Assembly: GCF_019320115.1 (NCBI RefSeq) | Contig: NC_089583.1 | Span: 78,617,739-78,681,738 of the forward strand | From: Miscanthus floridulus | Lineage: Eukaryota; Streptophyta; Magnoliopsida; Poales; Poaceae | Direction of reading: 5' to 3' | DNA length: 64,000 nt | Shown: one piece after another, positions 36,404-46,633 of the stretch | Numbering within the stretch: the first letter of the stretch is position 1 | Layout: every line of letters starts with the position of its first letter | Notes under the pieces: generated by a model | The model's input: the letters and a program-made list of their open reading frames with translations, nothing else | What the model was told of the DNA's origin: nothing | Databases searched by the model: none | Translations under genes and position numbers: made by a program

Positions 36404-38422
36404 TCACTTCCTTTCCAGGATCCAAACCTTCTTGGTGCTCTTCATGTTTGAGATGATCTCCTTTGGCACCCAAAAGCGTTTGACCCCATTGTTGGCTTTC
36501 TTGTTCACCTTGATGGCCACCACTTTGTCATTTTTCTTCTTCTTCAAGAGATAAGGTGTGGAGGCCTTCTTGTCCACCATGTTGGTGTAGGTGTTGGAGA
36601 ACTTTCTTGTTTGTTTTTTCTCCTTCTTCTTTGCTCCTCCCCCATTCTTCACCTTGCACTCATAGGACTTGTGACCTTCCTTGTGGCATACGTAACAAAC
36701 CACGGTTTGTCCTTCATCAAGCTTCTTCACTCCCTTGACGGTGTTATCTTGATGAAGTTGGGTTTGCTTCACCTTGCCTTTCACTTGAGTCAAGTCCTTG
36801 GTGAGGCGAGCTACTTCTTGCTTGAGTTGCTCATTTTCCTTTGCAACCTCTTGTGTGCATGTATCTACAACAACTTTCTCAACACAAACTTGGTTGCACA
36901 AAGGTGAGTCTAAACATAAATCATTGCAAGAAGTAGAGACATCCTTTTTAATGATAGAACTTTTCTTTTTAGATGCCTTGGTGGGGGTATTTTTGACGAC
37001 TTCAAGATTAGCAACTTTAATAGTTAGCTCATCACAATGTTTGCACATGATTTCCAATTTAGCAAGCAAACTTTGGTAATCATTTTGTGAGCTAGCTAAC
37101 TTTTCTTTTAATTTTTCATTTTTCTTTAAAAGTTGCTCATCATTGATTGTGCATGTATTTGTTGTTGCACTAGCCTCAAGTTGCTCAATTTTAGTAGATA
37201 GTTCAACATTGAGATTTGCAAAGTTTTCATATTGTTCAAGCAAATTTTTGTATGCTTCTTGTGAACTACCTAGCTTTTCTTTTAAATTTTTGAGCTTCTT
37301 TTGTTGACTAGTGCAAACTTTAGCATATTTAAGATTTTGTTGCACAATTGTATTATAAGAAGGCAAATCATTATCACTATCGCTCTCACTAGAGGATGAG
37401 CTTTCATTACCTCGTGCCATAAGGCACACACGAGAAGAGCTTGATGATGAGTGCTTGCGCCCTTGCCTCTTGTGATAATCTTCTTCACTTGAAGAATCAT
37501 CCCATGACCTTATTGATGTGAGGGCTTTGTTCTTGCACGCCTTCTTCTTTGCCTTGGGTGTGGGCTTGTTTGGACAAACTTCCACAAAGTGCCCCAACTC
37601 GCTACATCCATAGCATCCTCTCTTTCTTTGCTCGTTTCTTTGATTAGTGAAAACGAGGTCTTGAATTTGGATGGGCACACCCTTGACATTGGGCCTTACG
37701 ATCATCTTCTCCACCTTTTTGATAAGTTTGATTGATTCTTCATCAAGGTCGGAGGTGGATGAGGAAGATTGATCATCATCACTTGATTCTTGTTCATCAT
37801 CATCATCATCATCCTCATCTTCTTCTTCTTCACTTGAGGAGCTTGAGCTTGAGCTTGACTCAACTTCTTTGCCCTTCATCTTTTTCTTTTCGCTATAAGC
37901 AAGAGCTTTGCCTTTGCTTGATGAAGATGCTTCTCCTTGGCCCATCTTACATGACATTTCAAATGCCACTAGCTTGCCAATGATAATGCCCGGGGTCATG
38001 GTGCTCAAGTTCTCCATGTTGTGAAGGATGGTGATGATGCTTGCATATTTCTTTTGTGGTAGAACAGAGATGATCTTCCTCACGATGTCCGCATCATCTA
38101 GCTTTAATAATCCTATTGAATGGAGCTCATTGATAGTTAGATTCAATCGAGAATACATATCACGAACAAGCTCATCATCATTCATAGTAAAGGAATCATA
38201 ATGTTGCTTAGCTAGACAATGTTTTTGCTCACGGATATTACTTGTGCCATCATGGAGCTCTTGGAGTTTTAACCAAATTTCATGTGCCGTATTTAAGGTG
38301 AACACTTGGTTAAACACATCCATGCTAAATGATTTAAACAAGCAATTCTTAGCTCTAGCATTAAAATGCATTTCTTTTTCGTCACTCTTTGTGGGCTTTT
38401 CGGGATTCTTAATGGGTTTCAT
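36404..38422 (-). pseudogene. Gag of the copia-type element, 672 residues, with two zinc knuckles and coiled coils
   Basis: Gag would package the element's RNA. The open frame begins at an internal Met (38422). Conserved gag sequence (FDGTNFLYYKARIACHLEAV) lies upstream in the same frame, behind a TAA at 38516-38518, so the true N-terminus has been cut off by a nonsense change. In order: a UBN2/gag-polypeptide domain (about residues 1-165: LKLQELHDGTSNIREQKHCL), a Ser/Glu/Asp-rich stretch, CCHC box 1 (CYGCSELGHFVEVC, about residue 272), a long coiled coil (about 370-580), CCHC box 2 (CYVCHKEGHKSYEC, about 588) and a Lys-rich tail. The long coiled coil with two knuckles is like gags of the SIRE/Maximus lineage. 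Confidence 0.88.
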
Positions 38423-38606
38423 CCCATCACGAGTGACTCTCCATACACCTAAATCAACTGCCTCAAGGTGGCAAGCTATTCTAGCCTTATAGTAGAGGAA
38501 GTTAGTGCCATCAAATTATGGAGGCCTAGCAGTATCTATCCCAACCACTCTATAATAGCGTCGGCTCGACGGCGGTTAAGCCAAAGGTCCAAATATGAGC
38601 CAACCG

Positions 38607-38618
38607 GCTCTGATACCA
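38607..38618 (-). other. Primer-binding site, tRNA-iMet
   Basis: TGGTATCAGAGC on the minus strand, two bases inside the 5' LTR. It is a perfect match to the classical plant initiator-Met site. Confidence 0.92.
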
Positions 38619-38620
38619 AT

Positions 38621-40037
38621 TGAAGGGACCGTGACGCCTAAGAGGGGGGTGAATTAGGCAACTTAAAATTCTAACTCTAAACTATGGCCTCTTTTTCAAC
38701 CTTAGCAAAACCTATGCAAAAGATAAACTATCTATATGTGCAACTATGGTTTTGCTAGTGTGTTGCTATCTCTACCGCAAATGTAGTTAAGTAATCAATG
38801 TAAATGCGGAAGCTAAAGAGTGAGGTAGAGATATGCAAACTTCCGTCGACGACTCCGGTATTTTTACCGAGGTATCGAGAAGCGCGCAAGCTTCCCCCTA
38901 GTCCTCGTTGGAGCCCCTTGCAAGGAATCCCTCGCAAGGGCCAAGCTCCCGGTCGGGTAACTCCGTGGATAGCCTCGGGCCTTCCCCACGCGCAAGTGGG
39001 TCTCTGATGTGCCTCTCGGCAAGCCTCTCTTGGATGCTCCCCGCCGTCTTCACTATCAAGCTTCCGGCCGAAACACCGCGGGCCTTATTCCCTCTGGTAC
39101 ACGGTGGCGGCCACACCACAAACGTGGTTGGTGTGATCTCGCAAGACTTCAAGCCCCTCCAATGTACAACACTTGTGCTCGCAAGCATGGGGTGGCAAGA
39201 GGTATGCAAACCTCACTAAACACTAGGCATACACCTAGAGCAAGCGCATAAGCGGTGGTCTAATCAACCTAAGCACTTCGCAAAGCACTTATGCTAATCA
39301 CCTAATAAAACACTAAGCACTATGCATGTGGAGATCACTAAAATGATGTATCAACACCCTTGGTATGTTTCCTCAGCTCCACACACCTCAAATGGCCAGT
39401 TGGGGGTTGTATTTATAAGTCCCACTGAGAAAGTAGCCATTGGGGTCGAACTCCCGTGAAACTGCTACTGACTGGACGCTGAATCGTCCTGATCAGACGT
39501 GTTCGGTCGTCCTGACCATTGAGCCGGCAATGTACTGATCGGACGCTGGCCAGCGTCTGATCGCCTACCACCGGATGTGTCCGGTCGCAGATGTGCCGCT
39601 CTGGAACCTTACTGTAATCGATCAGACGCTCATGTCCTGTGTCCGGTCGATTGCCGCCAGCGTCCGGTCCAGTGTCCGGTCGCCTGTCTACCGTGCCACT
39701 CGCCCAGCGTCCGGTCACAGCGTCCGTTCGCCTGTCCAGCGTCTGGTCCTGCATTCGGTCACCACAATGAGCTCATTTCTTTATGATCTTGTGTACGGCT
39801 TGATTCCAATCTTCATGCTTGGACTTTGCTTGTTCTCTTGGGTCTTTTCTTGTGCTCCTAAGGTCTTGCTTGAGGTGTTAGATCATTGGATCATCACGTC
39901 GCCTTTGTCCAAGTTACGTCTTGCACCCTATTGAACTACAAAACAAAAACTTGCAAATTCATTAGTCCAATTTAGTTGTGTTGGTCACCAAACACCAAAA
40001 TCCAAAGTAAATGGGCCAAGGGTCCATTTTCCTTACA
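38621..40037 (-). repeat. 5' LTR of the copia-type element (1417 bp)
   Basis: Begins (plus strand) TGAAGGGACCGTGACGCC and ends CCTTACA at 40037; minus-strand TATAAATA at 39410-39417. The middle holds many short CGTCCGGTCG/CGATCGGACG-type phrases, as does the other LTR. Confidence 0.92.
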
Positions 40038-40545
40038 CATCTGACATTAAACAGTGACATTAACAGTGTTATGGGCGCCTACAATCATCTTGTACCTGAC
40101 AGCATGGGCAATAAGACTTAGCATACGTACTCTCTCTCTCTCTTGTAAGGACATCCCCTTCATTTATAAAAGGGGATGTGCTCTCTCTCAAAAAGAGGAT
40201 CGATCAAGTTCACTAGCACACGACAACAGAACCACCAGGTTCAAACCACGAGCACACGCTCGAACACTTAGCACATAGCGGAGCTCCCGTCACTCTCGGC
40301 CCTCTGACCAGAGTCCGACCGGACCTCTTATACCCCCATCTTTCTCCCTTCCATTTGTAACCCCACTGCAAACTTCGAGCACCTAGGCTTAGGAAAAAGT
40401 CACCGACCGACTCAAACTGGATGTAGGGCACGTTGCCTAAACCAGTATAAACCATGTGTCATTGAGTGCTAGACCACCTCCGATCACAACATATGGCAAA
40501 ACTACAAATATTTATGTGTTGGTCATTTTCTACACCGACAGTTCC

Positions 40546-41702
40546 TTTGCTGCTCTATATTAAAAACTTGTTGATCTGGCGCTTGCTGAGGCTACGACTG
40601 GCCTTAGTTTCTATTGCCTCTCTAAGCATTCCTACTGCTCCCTTGGTACGGCTTGTTCTAATTTTGCTCTTCCAGCCTTCTGCGAAGGTCGTTGTCTGAC
40701 CTGCAATACTTCTCAAACTCACTGTATAGTTCTTCTGTGGTGGTTGGCTTCTCCTGAGCTAGATGAGCTGCGAAGGCTCCGATATGGAGACCTTTAATTG
40801 CAGCCTCGATCGCCACATCCTCTAGGACAATTGGTTGCCTTCGCTTTAAGCTGCACGAATCTCTGAAAATAATCCCTTAGGGCTTCACCTTGATTTTGTT
40901 TGCACTAAAATAAGTCCATTGATGTCAAGGATTCAGTGGTGAACCCTATGAAGTTAGCAATGATCTTGTCACGGAGGTCCTCCCATGAATATACTAAACT
41001 TGGCCTCAACATTGAGTACCATGCCAATGCATCACCTTCGGCTACAATAACAAATGACTTGGTTAAGACAGTGTCATTCCCGCCTGCGGAGACTACAGCT
41101 GCCTCAAAACTCATGATCAACTCGGGCAGATCGGATATCCCATTGAATTTGGATAGGGTAATGGGTTTATAGGAAGAGGACAAGGGTGAGTTTTGGATTC
41201 CTTCGGACAACGGGATTTGGAGTCTGTAGTTCTGTGGACTGGTGGTAAGGTGTAAGGAGTGTCGAAGGTTGGTTGGGCGGCCATTCTTGGTGGAGGGTTG
41301 GCTTGGCTTTGATTTGCTGAATAGGGTTGGCGTAGTGGAAAGAGGTTGGGTGGGTTGCATGCTTTGTATTTCAGCTTGCAGAACAACCAGCTGTTGCCTG
41401 ATCTTCGCTGCCTGCAATGATGCTTGAACTACCCTCTAGTTTGCAGTGAAGGTTGCCACCAACCTATCTCTGTCCTGCTACATATTCTGCATTTGAGCTT
41501 GGAGATGTTGGAGCACAAGCTCTGGGGTTTGTTCTTGCGCCGACTGCTCCTCCGCCGCCATAGGCTGATCCTCCACTGCGTCTTCTTCGATGTTTGGCTC
41601 TTTGGTAGTAGTACCATAGGTGTTGCAGGGGCTATGCCTGGCCCTCCCCCTTTGGGTGGGCTCCAAAGGTGCTCTTGCAAGGGTTGCTCTCTTTCTTGCC
41701 AT
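40546..41702 (-). pseudogene. Outer Tat gag, N-terminal and capsid part
   Basis: Probable start Met at 41702 (MARKRATLARAPLEP). A stop at about 41478 separates the N-terminal arm from a 170-residue open stretch (40905-41417). The capsid domain is recognisable: KFNGISDLPELIMSFEAAVV, LAWYSMLRPSLVYSWEDLRD, then NQGEALRDYFQRFVQLKAKA past a stop at 40905. This is a Retrotrans_gag family domain. The rest continues across the nested insertion at 22681-23522. Confidence 0.82.
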
Positions 41703-41720
41703 TGTGGGTTTTGCTTGGCC

Positions 41721-41738
41721 AACATGCGGTGGGCGCCA
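41721..41738 (-). other. Primer-binding site of the outer Tat element
   Basis: On the minus strand TTGGCGCCCACCG follows directly after the LTR end CCAACA. TGGCGCCC-type sites are common in Tat elements. Confidence 0.75.
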
Positions 41739-41739
41739 A

Positions 41740-42363
41740 TGTTGGAAAATAGGATTTCCAGCGGGTATGAAACGATGAGGCCTTCACCTTGGCAGAGGGC
41801 CCAGACGAAGGCTAAGAGAGGTTGGTAGGTGGGCCCAAGAACAATTAGGGTTTCATCAATATACTCACCAACCCCCCTTTACATAAGATATGGCTCCCCT
41901 TTTATAGGACACTGTTTGCTACTATTTCAATGTACATTTCTATCCTATGCCAGCTAAGGTACAACCCTAGAATATCCTAAGACTAGTTCAAGTCTTCAGG
42001 GGCACCTTGGGTCTTTTCCTTCTGCACCGCCTTTACCTCTCGAGCCCCAGCCGCTGGCCCATGGGAGGCCCATTTCCACATTTGGATTGTAGTGCTGTAA
42101 GAGCTCGATGAAGCCTTCGCCCTCTTCTCGGGCGAGGGTCACATGGCCTTCGCCCGATCCACTTGAGCCTCTGCCTGCGTTTGGACCTCCGCTTCTCCGG
42201 TGGCTAGAGGCAAAGGCTTTCCTTGGTGTTCCTGCATTTTGGCCTCCGCCATGTTAGCGGTTGGATCTAAAGGCTCCGCCCTGGCGCACCTGCGCACCAT
42301 GAAACATGTAAACAGTTGTTGTTACATAGGGGCCTCTGCTACTTATATGTCTATGTCCCAACA
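41740..42363 (-). repeat. 5' LTR of the outer Tat element (624 bp)
   Basis: Ends are TGTTGG...CCAACA, an inverted terminal motif. On the minus strand a TATAAAAG box is at 41899-41906. Its position is fixed by the adjoining primer-binding site. No second copy is in the window, so the outer boundary rests on the TG/CA ends. Confidence 0.75.
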
Positions 42364-42766
42364 AAAATGGAAGTACCTTGCAAAAATCATTAGCTTTTAG
42401 GGGTTAGTAAATGGAATAATAGCATACAAATTAAGGATAAATATCATGAGAAATTGGCGCAAAAATGTTACTAGAAATGATGCCAACATTAGCTAAGGTC
42501 TTGAAAGTATATTTGAGCTCTAGGACAAGTTTATTGTTGAGGGATTGTTAGACCATCTATGAAGGAGACTTGGACCATCCTTCCTAACTCAAATATATGT
42601 TGGCAGATTGTGCATGGGTGATTGGAGGTCCATTCATTGCTTGTGTTTGATGTTTTCTTTGCAATCCAAAGAGTGGAAGGAGCATCTATGAGTGACTCTA
42701 AGACCATATCTGTGGATCATGACTCAAAGGTTCTAGAGCTAGGCCACCAGGAGAGGATTACATTAA
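42364..42766. other. Flanking low-copy DNA
   Basis: No coding sequence or repeat recognised. It begins with the putative target duplication AAAAT of the outer Tat element. Confidence 0.4.
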
Positions 42767-42984
42767 GGACCTGTTTGGTGCGGCTCCTGCGCTGCTCCGG
42801 CTCCGGCTCCGGCAGGGGAGCCGCACCAAACGATGCAGGGTGCAGGAGCGCTTCCGGCGTGGAATGAGTGAGGAGGAGCCGTTTTCTCGTACGGCAGGCG
42901 AAGCCACAATTTCGGGCTTCGACAAAAGGGCTCCGGCTCCGGCACGGGAGCACGCGGAGCGGAGCCGCACCAAACAGGTTCTAA
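42764..42984. mobile_element. Tourist/PIF-Harbinger-like MITE (215 bp), TSD TAA
   Basis: Element 42767-42981 has terminal inverted repeats of about 19 bp, ACCTGTTTGGTGCGGCTCC perfect in both arms, flanked by TAA (42764-42766 and 42982-42984). The interior is GC-rich and repeats CGGCTCCGG phrases. A 3-bp TAA duplication and GGNCCTGTTTGG-type ends fit the Tourist group. Non-coding; ORFs crossing it are chance. Confidence 0.82.
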
Positions 42985-43148
42985 GTGTACCATATGAACA
43001 TATGCGATGATGCAAGAAACATTTTACTAAAGTAGCACGTGCCATAAAGTAGCTAGCAAAATTGGCTCGATGATTTTTGAATCAGCATAGAATTATTTAT
43101 GCATTTAAAAAGTTAATAAAACATATTTAAAATTATATAAATTTCAAG

Positions 43149-43251
43149 ACATTATTTGTTGATTGAACATATTTTAGAAGGTAGAGGACAACACGACTTT
43201 TCGAACATTATTTGTTGATTGAACATATTTTTAGAAGGTGGAGGACAACAC
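43149..43251. repeat. Two-copy tandem duplication, 56-bp period
   Basis: ACATTATTTGTTGATTGAAC starts at 43149 and again at 43205. The two copies agree except for one or two bases and end GAGGACAACAC. Confidence 0.88.
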
Positions 43252-44287
43252 TTTATTTTGGTTAAAATGCATGGGCTCCTGCATATCTGATTTGGCAATC
43301 AAATTGGTACAAGAAGTGGAAATGGATCAATGCAAGTCTATCAGTAATAATAGTAAAATTATTGTTTATGAAATGACATGACAACAATGAGACTTGGCCT
43401 TGCAACATTTTGTAATAGCATTCAGGTAGTTGCTCAGAATTGGGAATGGCACCTGGGTGTGTGTGTGTTCGGTTTTTGAAATCACCCAACTTACATTGTG
43501 AATGAAATTTCTACTGAACTTCGAATATATTTTCTAGATACTACGACTCAGGCTAATTTATGTATGCATCAGATTGGTCTGTCAATTGATATTCAAAATC
43601 CAATGGCTGGGTGGGCCTGCGTGACAAGTTAGAAACTGGCATCCTATGCTTCTGTTTGTTCTAATTTTTGAATAGGATGAATCCGATACTAATAAGCGCT
43701 TCCTGAATGCTTAGAATAAAGCTGTGGTTCTGATGCGAAAACCTAGCAATCTGAGTCAAGCAGTTCCATTGCTATACTTTTCCATGCAATTGCTATACAA
43801 CTTGAGCACTGATGATGGCTTAGATATTTCCAATATAATCTGCACCGGTGGACTCATTACGTAGTATAAGGAAGTTTCTTGGTTCCTGCTGCAAATTGCA
43901 TGTACAACTACAACAGGTCATGTCAAGACATTGACAGACAACATGTATACATTATCTTCCATGTAAACAAAAACATGTTGCCTTCAATTTTATATATAAT
44001 AGAACTTTCTTTACCTTAATTTTATAGATTTCAGGCGGTAGATTTGTAATCATAAGTCTGCACCTCGCAGCTCCTTTATTTCTTGCTTGCAAACAATAAA
44101 AGAACACCTGATTCCATCTGCACATTACGCGTACAAGACTTCAACAAGTTGAGTCAAGACAATTAGACAACAACATTGCGCGTCTATTTTTTTTTTCCAT
44201 TCAAGAAACCTGCTGCTGTCCGGAATTTTCTTATACTCTTCTTTCCACGCTTTTTATAAAGTCCAGGAGAATGATTCCCTGATCATT
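43252..44287. other. Upstream region of the first RBR gene
   Basis: AT-rich, no coding content seen. It ends in a TATATATAATA stretch near 44288, a possible TATA region for the RBR gene that follows. Confidence 0.4.
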
Positions 44288-44415
44288 TATATATATAATA
44301 GGCCTTCGCCTGGCAACTCATAAACAGTTCATTCTCGTGACATTCAAAAACATCAGTTCTTCCAACCAGAAACAACCACACCAAAAGGGACAGAGAGGAA
44401 ATAGACAGTGCCGAG

Positions 44416-45365
44416 ATGGCGTTGGAGAGGGTGTCTCCTGTTGGGATGCACTGGCTGAGGAATTACAACTGCAGGAAGTCATTCTGTTCTCTGCCTTTCA
44501 AGAAATGGTCATACAGGGCACATCAGTCGATTCCCTGCTCGACGATTTGTTCATGCAAGATCACATTACAGAAGCATCAGAAAGGCCCTCCACCTCTGCT
44601 GATGCAGGGCAATCATCTCGTCGATTCCACCACCGGGTGATGAATTCTACTGCCTGATTCGCATGGAAAGCTTGCCCAGCAGTCGCAAGTTCGTCATCAG
44701 CTCATGTGGCCACGCCTTCTGCGTCACCTGCATCGGCCAGTATATCGCTGCCAAGATCGGTGAGAACGTTGTCCACGTCAAATGCCCCGAGCCCAGCTGC
44801 GGAGACGGCACGATCGAGCTGGCGGACTGCAGCGGCGTCATCCCCTCGGAGCTGTTTAGCAGGTGGGATGTTGCGCTGTGCGAGCTGACGCTCGGCGAGC
44901 AGAGGCTCTACTGCCCGTTCAGAGACTGCTCCGCAGGGCTTGTAGTTGAGGACGGCAATGGCAACGGTGCCATCGTGGAAGCCGAGTGCCCGCACTGCCA
45001 CCGGCTGTTCTGCGCCCGGTGCATGGTGCCGTGGCACGACGGCATCGGCTGCGAGGAGTTTCAGGGGCTCGGGGAAGACGAGCGGGGCCGGGAGGACGTG
45101 ATGGTGAGGCGGCTCGCTGGCGAACAGAGGTGGCAGCGGTGCCCCCAGTGCAGGATGTACGTGGAGAAGTCTGAGGGATGTATGTTTATCAAGTGCAGGT
45201 ATGCATGCTAGCCTTTGCTCTTTCTGAAAATTGTGAAATATTGCTCAACGATTTCTTACATAAGATTCTTGGATTTGGGTTTTTAGGTGTGGATATTGCT
45301 TCTGCTACTCATGCGCATCCCCTATGTCCAAGGAGCTCCACTACTGCAAAATATGCAAGCGCTAA
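44416..45365 (+). pseudogene. RBR-type (RING-IBR-RING) E3 ubiquitin ligase, damaged copy 1
   Basis: RBR proteins take ubiquitin from an E2 onto a RING2 Cys and pass it to targets. A likely start ATG is at 44416. The N-terminal part (ELQLQEVILFSAFQEM) is readable only in a second frame (44337-44657) and RING1 only in a third, so at least two frame disruptions occur, near 44430 and 44603-44636. RING1 (44645-44800) reads FYCLIRMES: the second zinc Cys is Arg. IBR (CPFRDCSAGLVV, then CPHCHRLFCARC) and RING2 (CPQCRMYVEKSEGCMFIKC) are open from 44663. An intron at 45199-45286 (GT-AG, 88 bp) is followed by a last exon CGYCFCYSCASPM, ending at TAA 45363-45365. A truncated IBR-RING2 product is conceivable, but a working ligase is unlikely. 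Confidence 0.82.
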
Positions 45366-45725
45366 TTGTTTCAACCGATGTCTCAGAATTCTTCACCGTT
45401 GACCAAGTTTAATTTCTGTTTTACATCATCCCTGATCAAGTGTGAACCAACAGTTTTCAGACATGAACCTTAACTTGAATTATGCCGACAACTGTTCAAA
45501 TTTCGCTTCAATAGCCGTTGGGTTGTTGTCTGGTTAAGTTCCAATCAGATCTAGTATTCTAAATTTAGGAACATACAAACTTCCTGTTAACAATAAGCAA
45601 CAGATATAGCATAGCACAAACTGAATAGAACTCTGCACTTGTCTACAATACATGATCAGGTTCTATGCTACACCAAGAACCAAGCTGATCATGGTCCTCG
45701 ACTCCCCATGAGCTTAGATTAGTGC
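45366..45725. other. 3' flank of the first RBR gene
   Basis: 360 bases with no recognised feature before the Tat insertion at 45731. It presumably includes the 3' UTR. Confidence 0.4.
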
Positions 45726-45919
45726 ATATGTGTTGACACCGTTTTTTGCACGTGTCAAAATAATCGGAGTGGACTAATCGGCAAGGGGAAAGTTATTGAA
45801 TATTTTGATAGCTGATGAAAGTCAGTTTGAAAAGATGGTTGCCGATAGCTGGTGATGGTCGATGGAAAGGTTGATTTGGACTCGGGCGTTGCCGATGAGG
45901 TTGGAGGTATTATTGTCGA

Positions 45920-46064
45920 TGCCGATGAAGGGAGGCTTGAGGACTACTGCCGATGAAACATGGAGTATGCCGATGAAGAGAGGCTTGAAGACTACTGCTG
46001 ATGAAACAGGGAGTATGCCGATGAAGGAAGACTTGAAGACTACTGCCGATGAAATAGGGAGTAT
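45920..46064 (+). repeat. 48-bp tandem repeat in LTR, three units
   Basis: Each unit starts ATGCCGATGAAGG(or AG)..., contains CTTGA.GACTACTGC.GATGAAA and carries two GCCGAT motifs (one mutated to GCTGAT in the middle unit of this LTR). The same array is at about 57556-57700 in the 3' LTR. Confidence 0.92.
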
Positions 46065-46240
46065 GCCGATGGGAAAGAGGACGGTGAGGTTTCCATCGTA
46101 ATTGAGGCGGACAGGGAAATAGATAGGAGTTGATTTCCTTTTCTATATTTGTTAGGGTATGATTCATGTAAGAGTCACGTGTTCCTTAGATATGGGATTG
46201 GTGTCCTAGTTGTGTTTGGTTGTGTCTCTTTAGATCAGGG

Positions 46241-46248
46241 TATAAATA
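46241..46248 (+). promoter_or_regulatory. LTR TATA box
   Basis: TATAAATA in the 5' LTR and identically at 57877-57884 in the 3' LTR. It is the likely promoter for the element's genomic RNA. Confidence 0.7.
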
Positions 46249-46603
46249 TGGAGTAAGGGGCAATGTAATAGAGATAATATCAATCAATATCAAAACCAAT
46301 TTTTACTCCTATTCGCATCTACTTACTTTTCGGCGACTTCGTCAATTTGCATATTTTTCCTTTTTTACGAGTTCTCATTGATTCGGCGAGCTGCATCGTT
46401 TCAGTACGACCTTCGGCGATTCTTGAGTTCCGCGTGAGCACCTCTTGGCCGTGACTTCCGGACGTATCGCTGTTGTCAGGACCAAAGTGTTCGTATCTTC
46501 ATCCTTGTCGATTAGCAGATCAAATCGACTGGCACGCTTTGGATATCGATTCGGGTATTAGCCCTTTGTGTTTGCAGATTCACTTTTGCATCAACGCATC
46601 TTT

Positions 46604-46622
46604 TGGCACGCTCGGTGGGACC
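46604..46622 (+). other. Primer-binding site of the young Tat element
   Basis: TGGCACGCTCGGTGGGACC lies seven bases after the LTR end. It has the TGGC.CGC.CGGTGGGA form seen in Tat elements. Confidence 0.75.
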
Positions 46623-46633
46623 AATCAATCAAT

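Larger units (their letters stand above)
33705..40042 (-). mobile_element. Gag-only copia-type (SIRE/Maximus-like) LTR element, TSD CATCT
   Basis: The element spans 33710-40037 (6328 bp) and is flanked by CATCT (33705-33709 and 40038-40042). The LTRs begin TGAAGGGACC and end TTCCTTACA. The initiator-Met primer site at 38607-38618 places the 5' LTR on the right. The purine tract AAAAAGGGGGAGA next to the left LTR is typical of SIRE/Maximus elements. The only gene is gag; there is no protease, integrase, RT or RNase H in the 3.5-kb interior, so it is non-autonomous. LTR copies look about 95% alike by eye. Confidence 0.93.
32948..40540 (+). repeat. 3' LTR of the deleted Tat element, split by a copia-type insertion
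   Basis: LTR sequence at 32948-33709 and 40043-40540 is continuous with the 5' LTR once the copia-type element and one copy of its CATCT duplication are removed. The combined length is 1260 bp, the same as the 5' LTR. It ends CACCGACA. Confidence 0.93.
23523..40545 (+). mobile_element. Tat-lineage gypsy element with pol deleted, TSD GTTCC
   Basis: A plus-strand element from 23528 to 40540 flanked by GTTCC (23523-23527 and 40541-40545). LTRs are 1260 bp each once the nested copia-type element is removed from the 3' copy. The 5' LTR begins TATCAGG where the 3' LTR begins TGTCGGG, consistent with transitions. The LTRs differ at roughly one base in eight in the stretch I compared, mostly transitions, so the insertion is old. 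Internal order: primer site, gag, the last residues of integrase, a large antisense gene, tandem repeats, purine tract. It could only move with enzymes supplied by another element. Confidence 0.92.
1..42363 (-). mobile_element. Outer, oldest Tat-lineage gypsy element (split by three insertions)
   Basis: Pieces of one minus-strand element: 11707-16414, 21098-23522 and 40546-42363. Target-site duplications show where the solo LTR and the deleted Tat element entered it. Reading right to left it has a 5' LTR (41740-42363), a TTGGCGCCCACCG primer site, gag, protease, RT, RNase H, integrase, and an antisense ORF that is cut by the chromovirus. Its 3' LTR must lie beyond the left edge. The flank after the 5' LTR is AAAAT. 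Many stops in all genes mark it as old and dead. Confidence 0.85.
45731..46596 (+). repeat. 5' LTR of the young Tat element (866 bp)
   Basis: Begins TGTTGACACCG and ends CATCAACG (CATCAACA in the 3' copy). TATAAATA is at 46241-46248. Three 48-bp units rich in GCCGATGA lie at 45920-46064. Short ORFs reading through these units only reflect their 48-base (16-codon) period. Confidence 0.96.

Noticed and set aside
42758..43045. Coding ORFs across 42717-43045
   Set aside because: They run through the MITE and its inverted repeats in several frames; no protein similarity.
45862..46101. A 79-residue repeat protein in the Tat LTR (and 57498-57737)
   Set aside because: The 16-residue periodicity is only the 48-bp DNA repeat read in frame. 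It lies upstream of the LTR TATA box, and nothing suggests translation.
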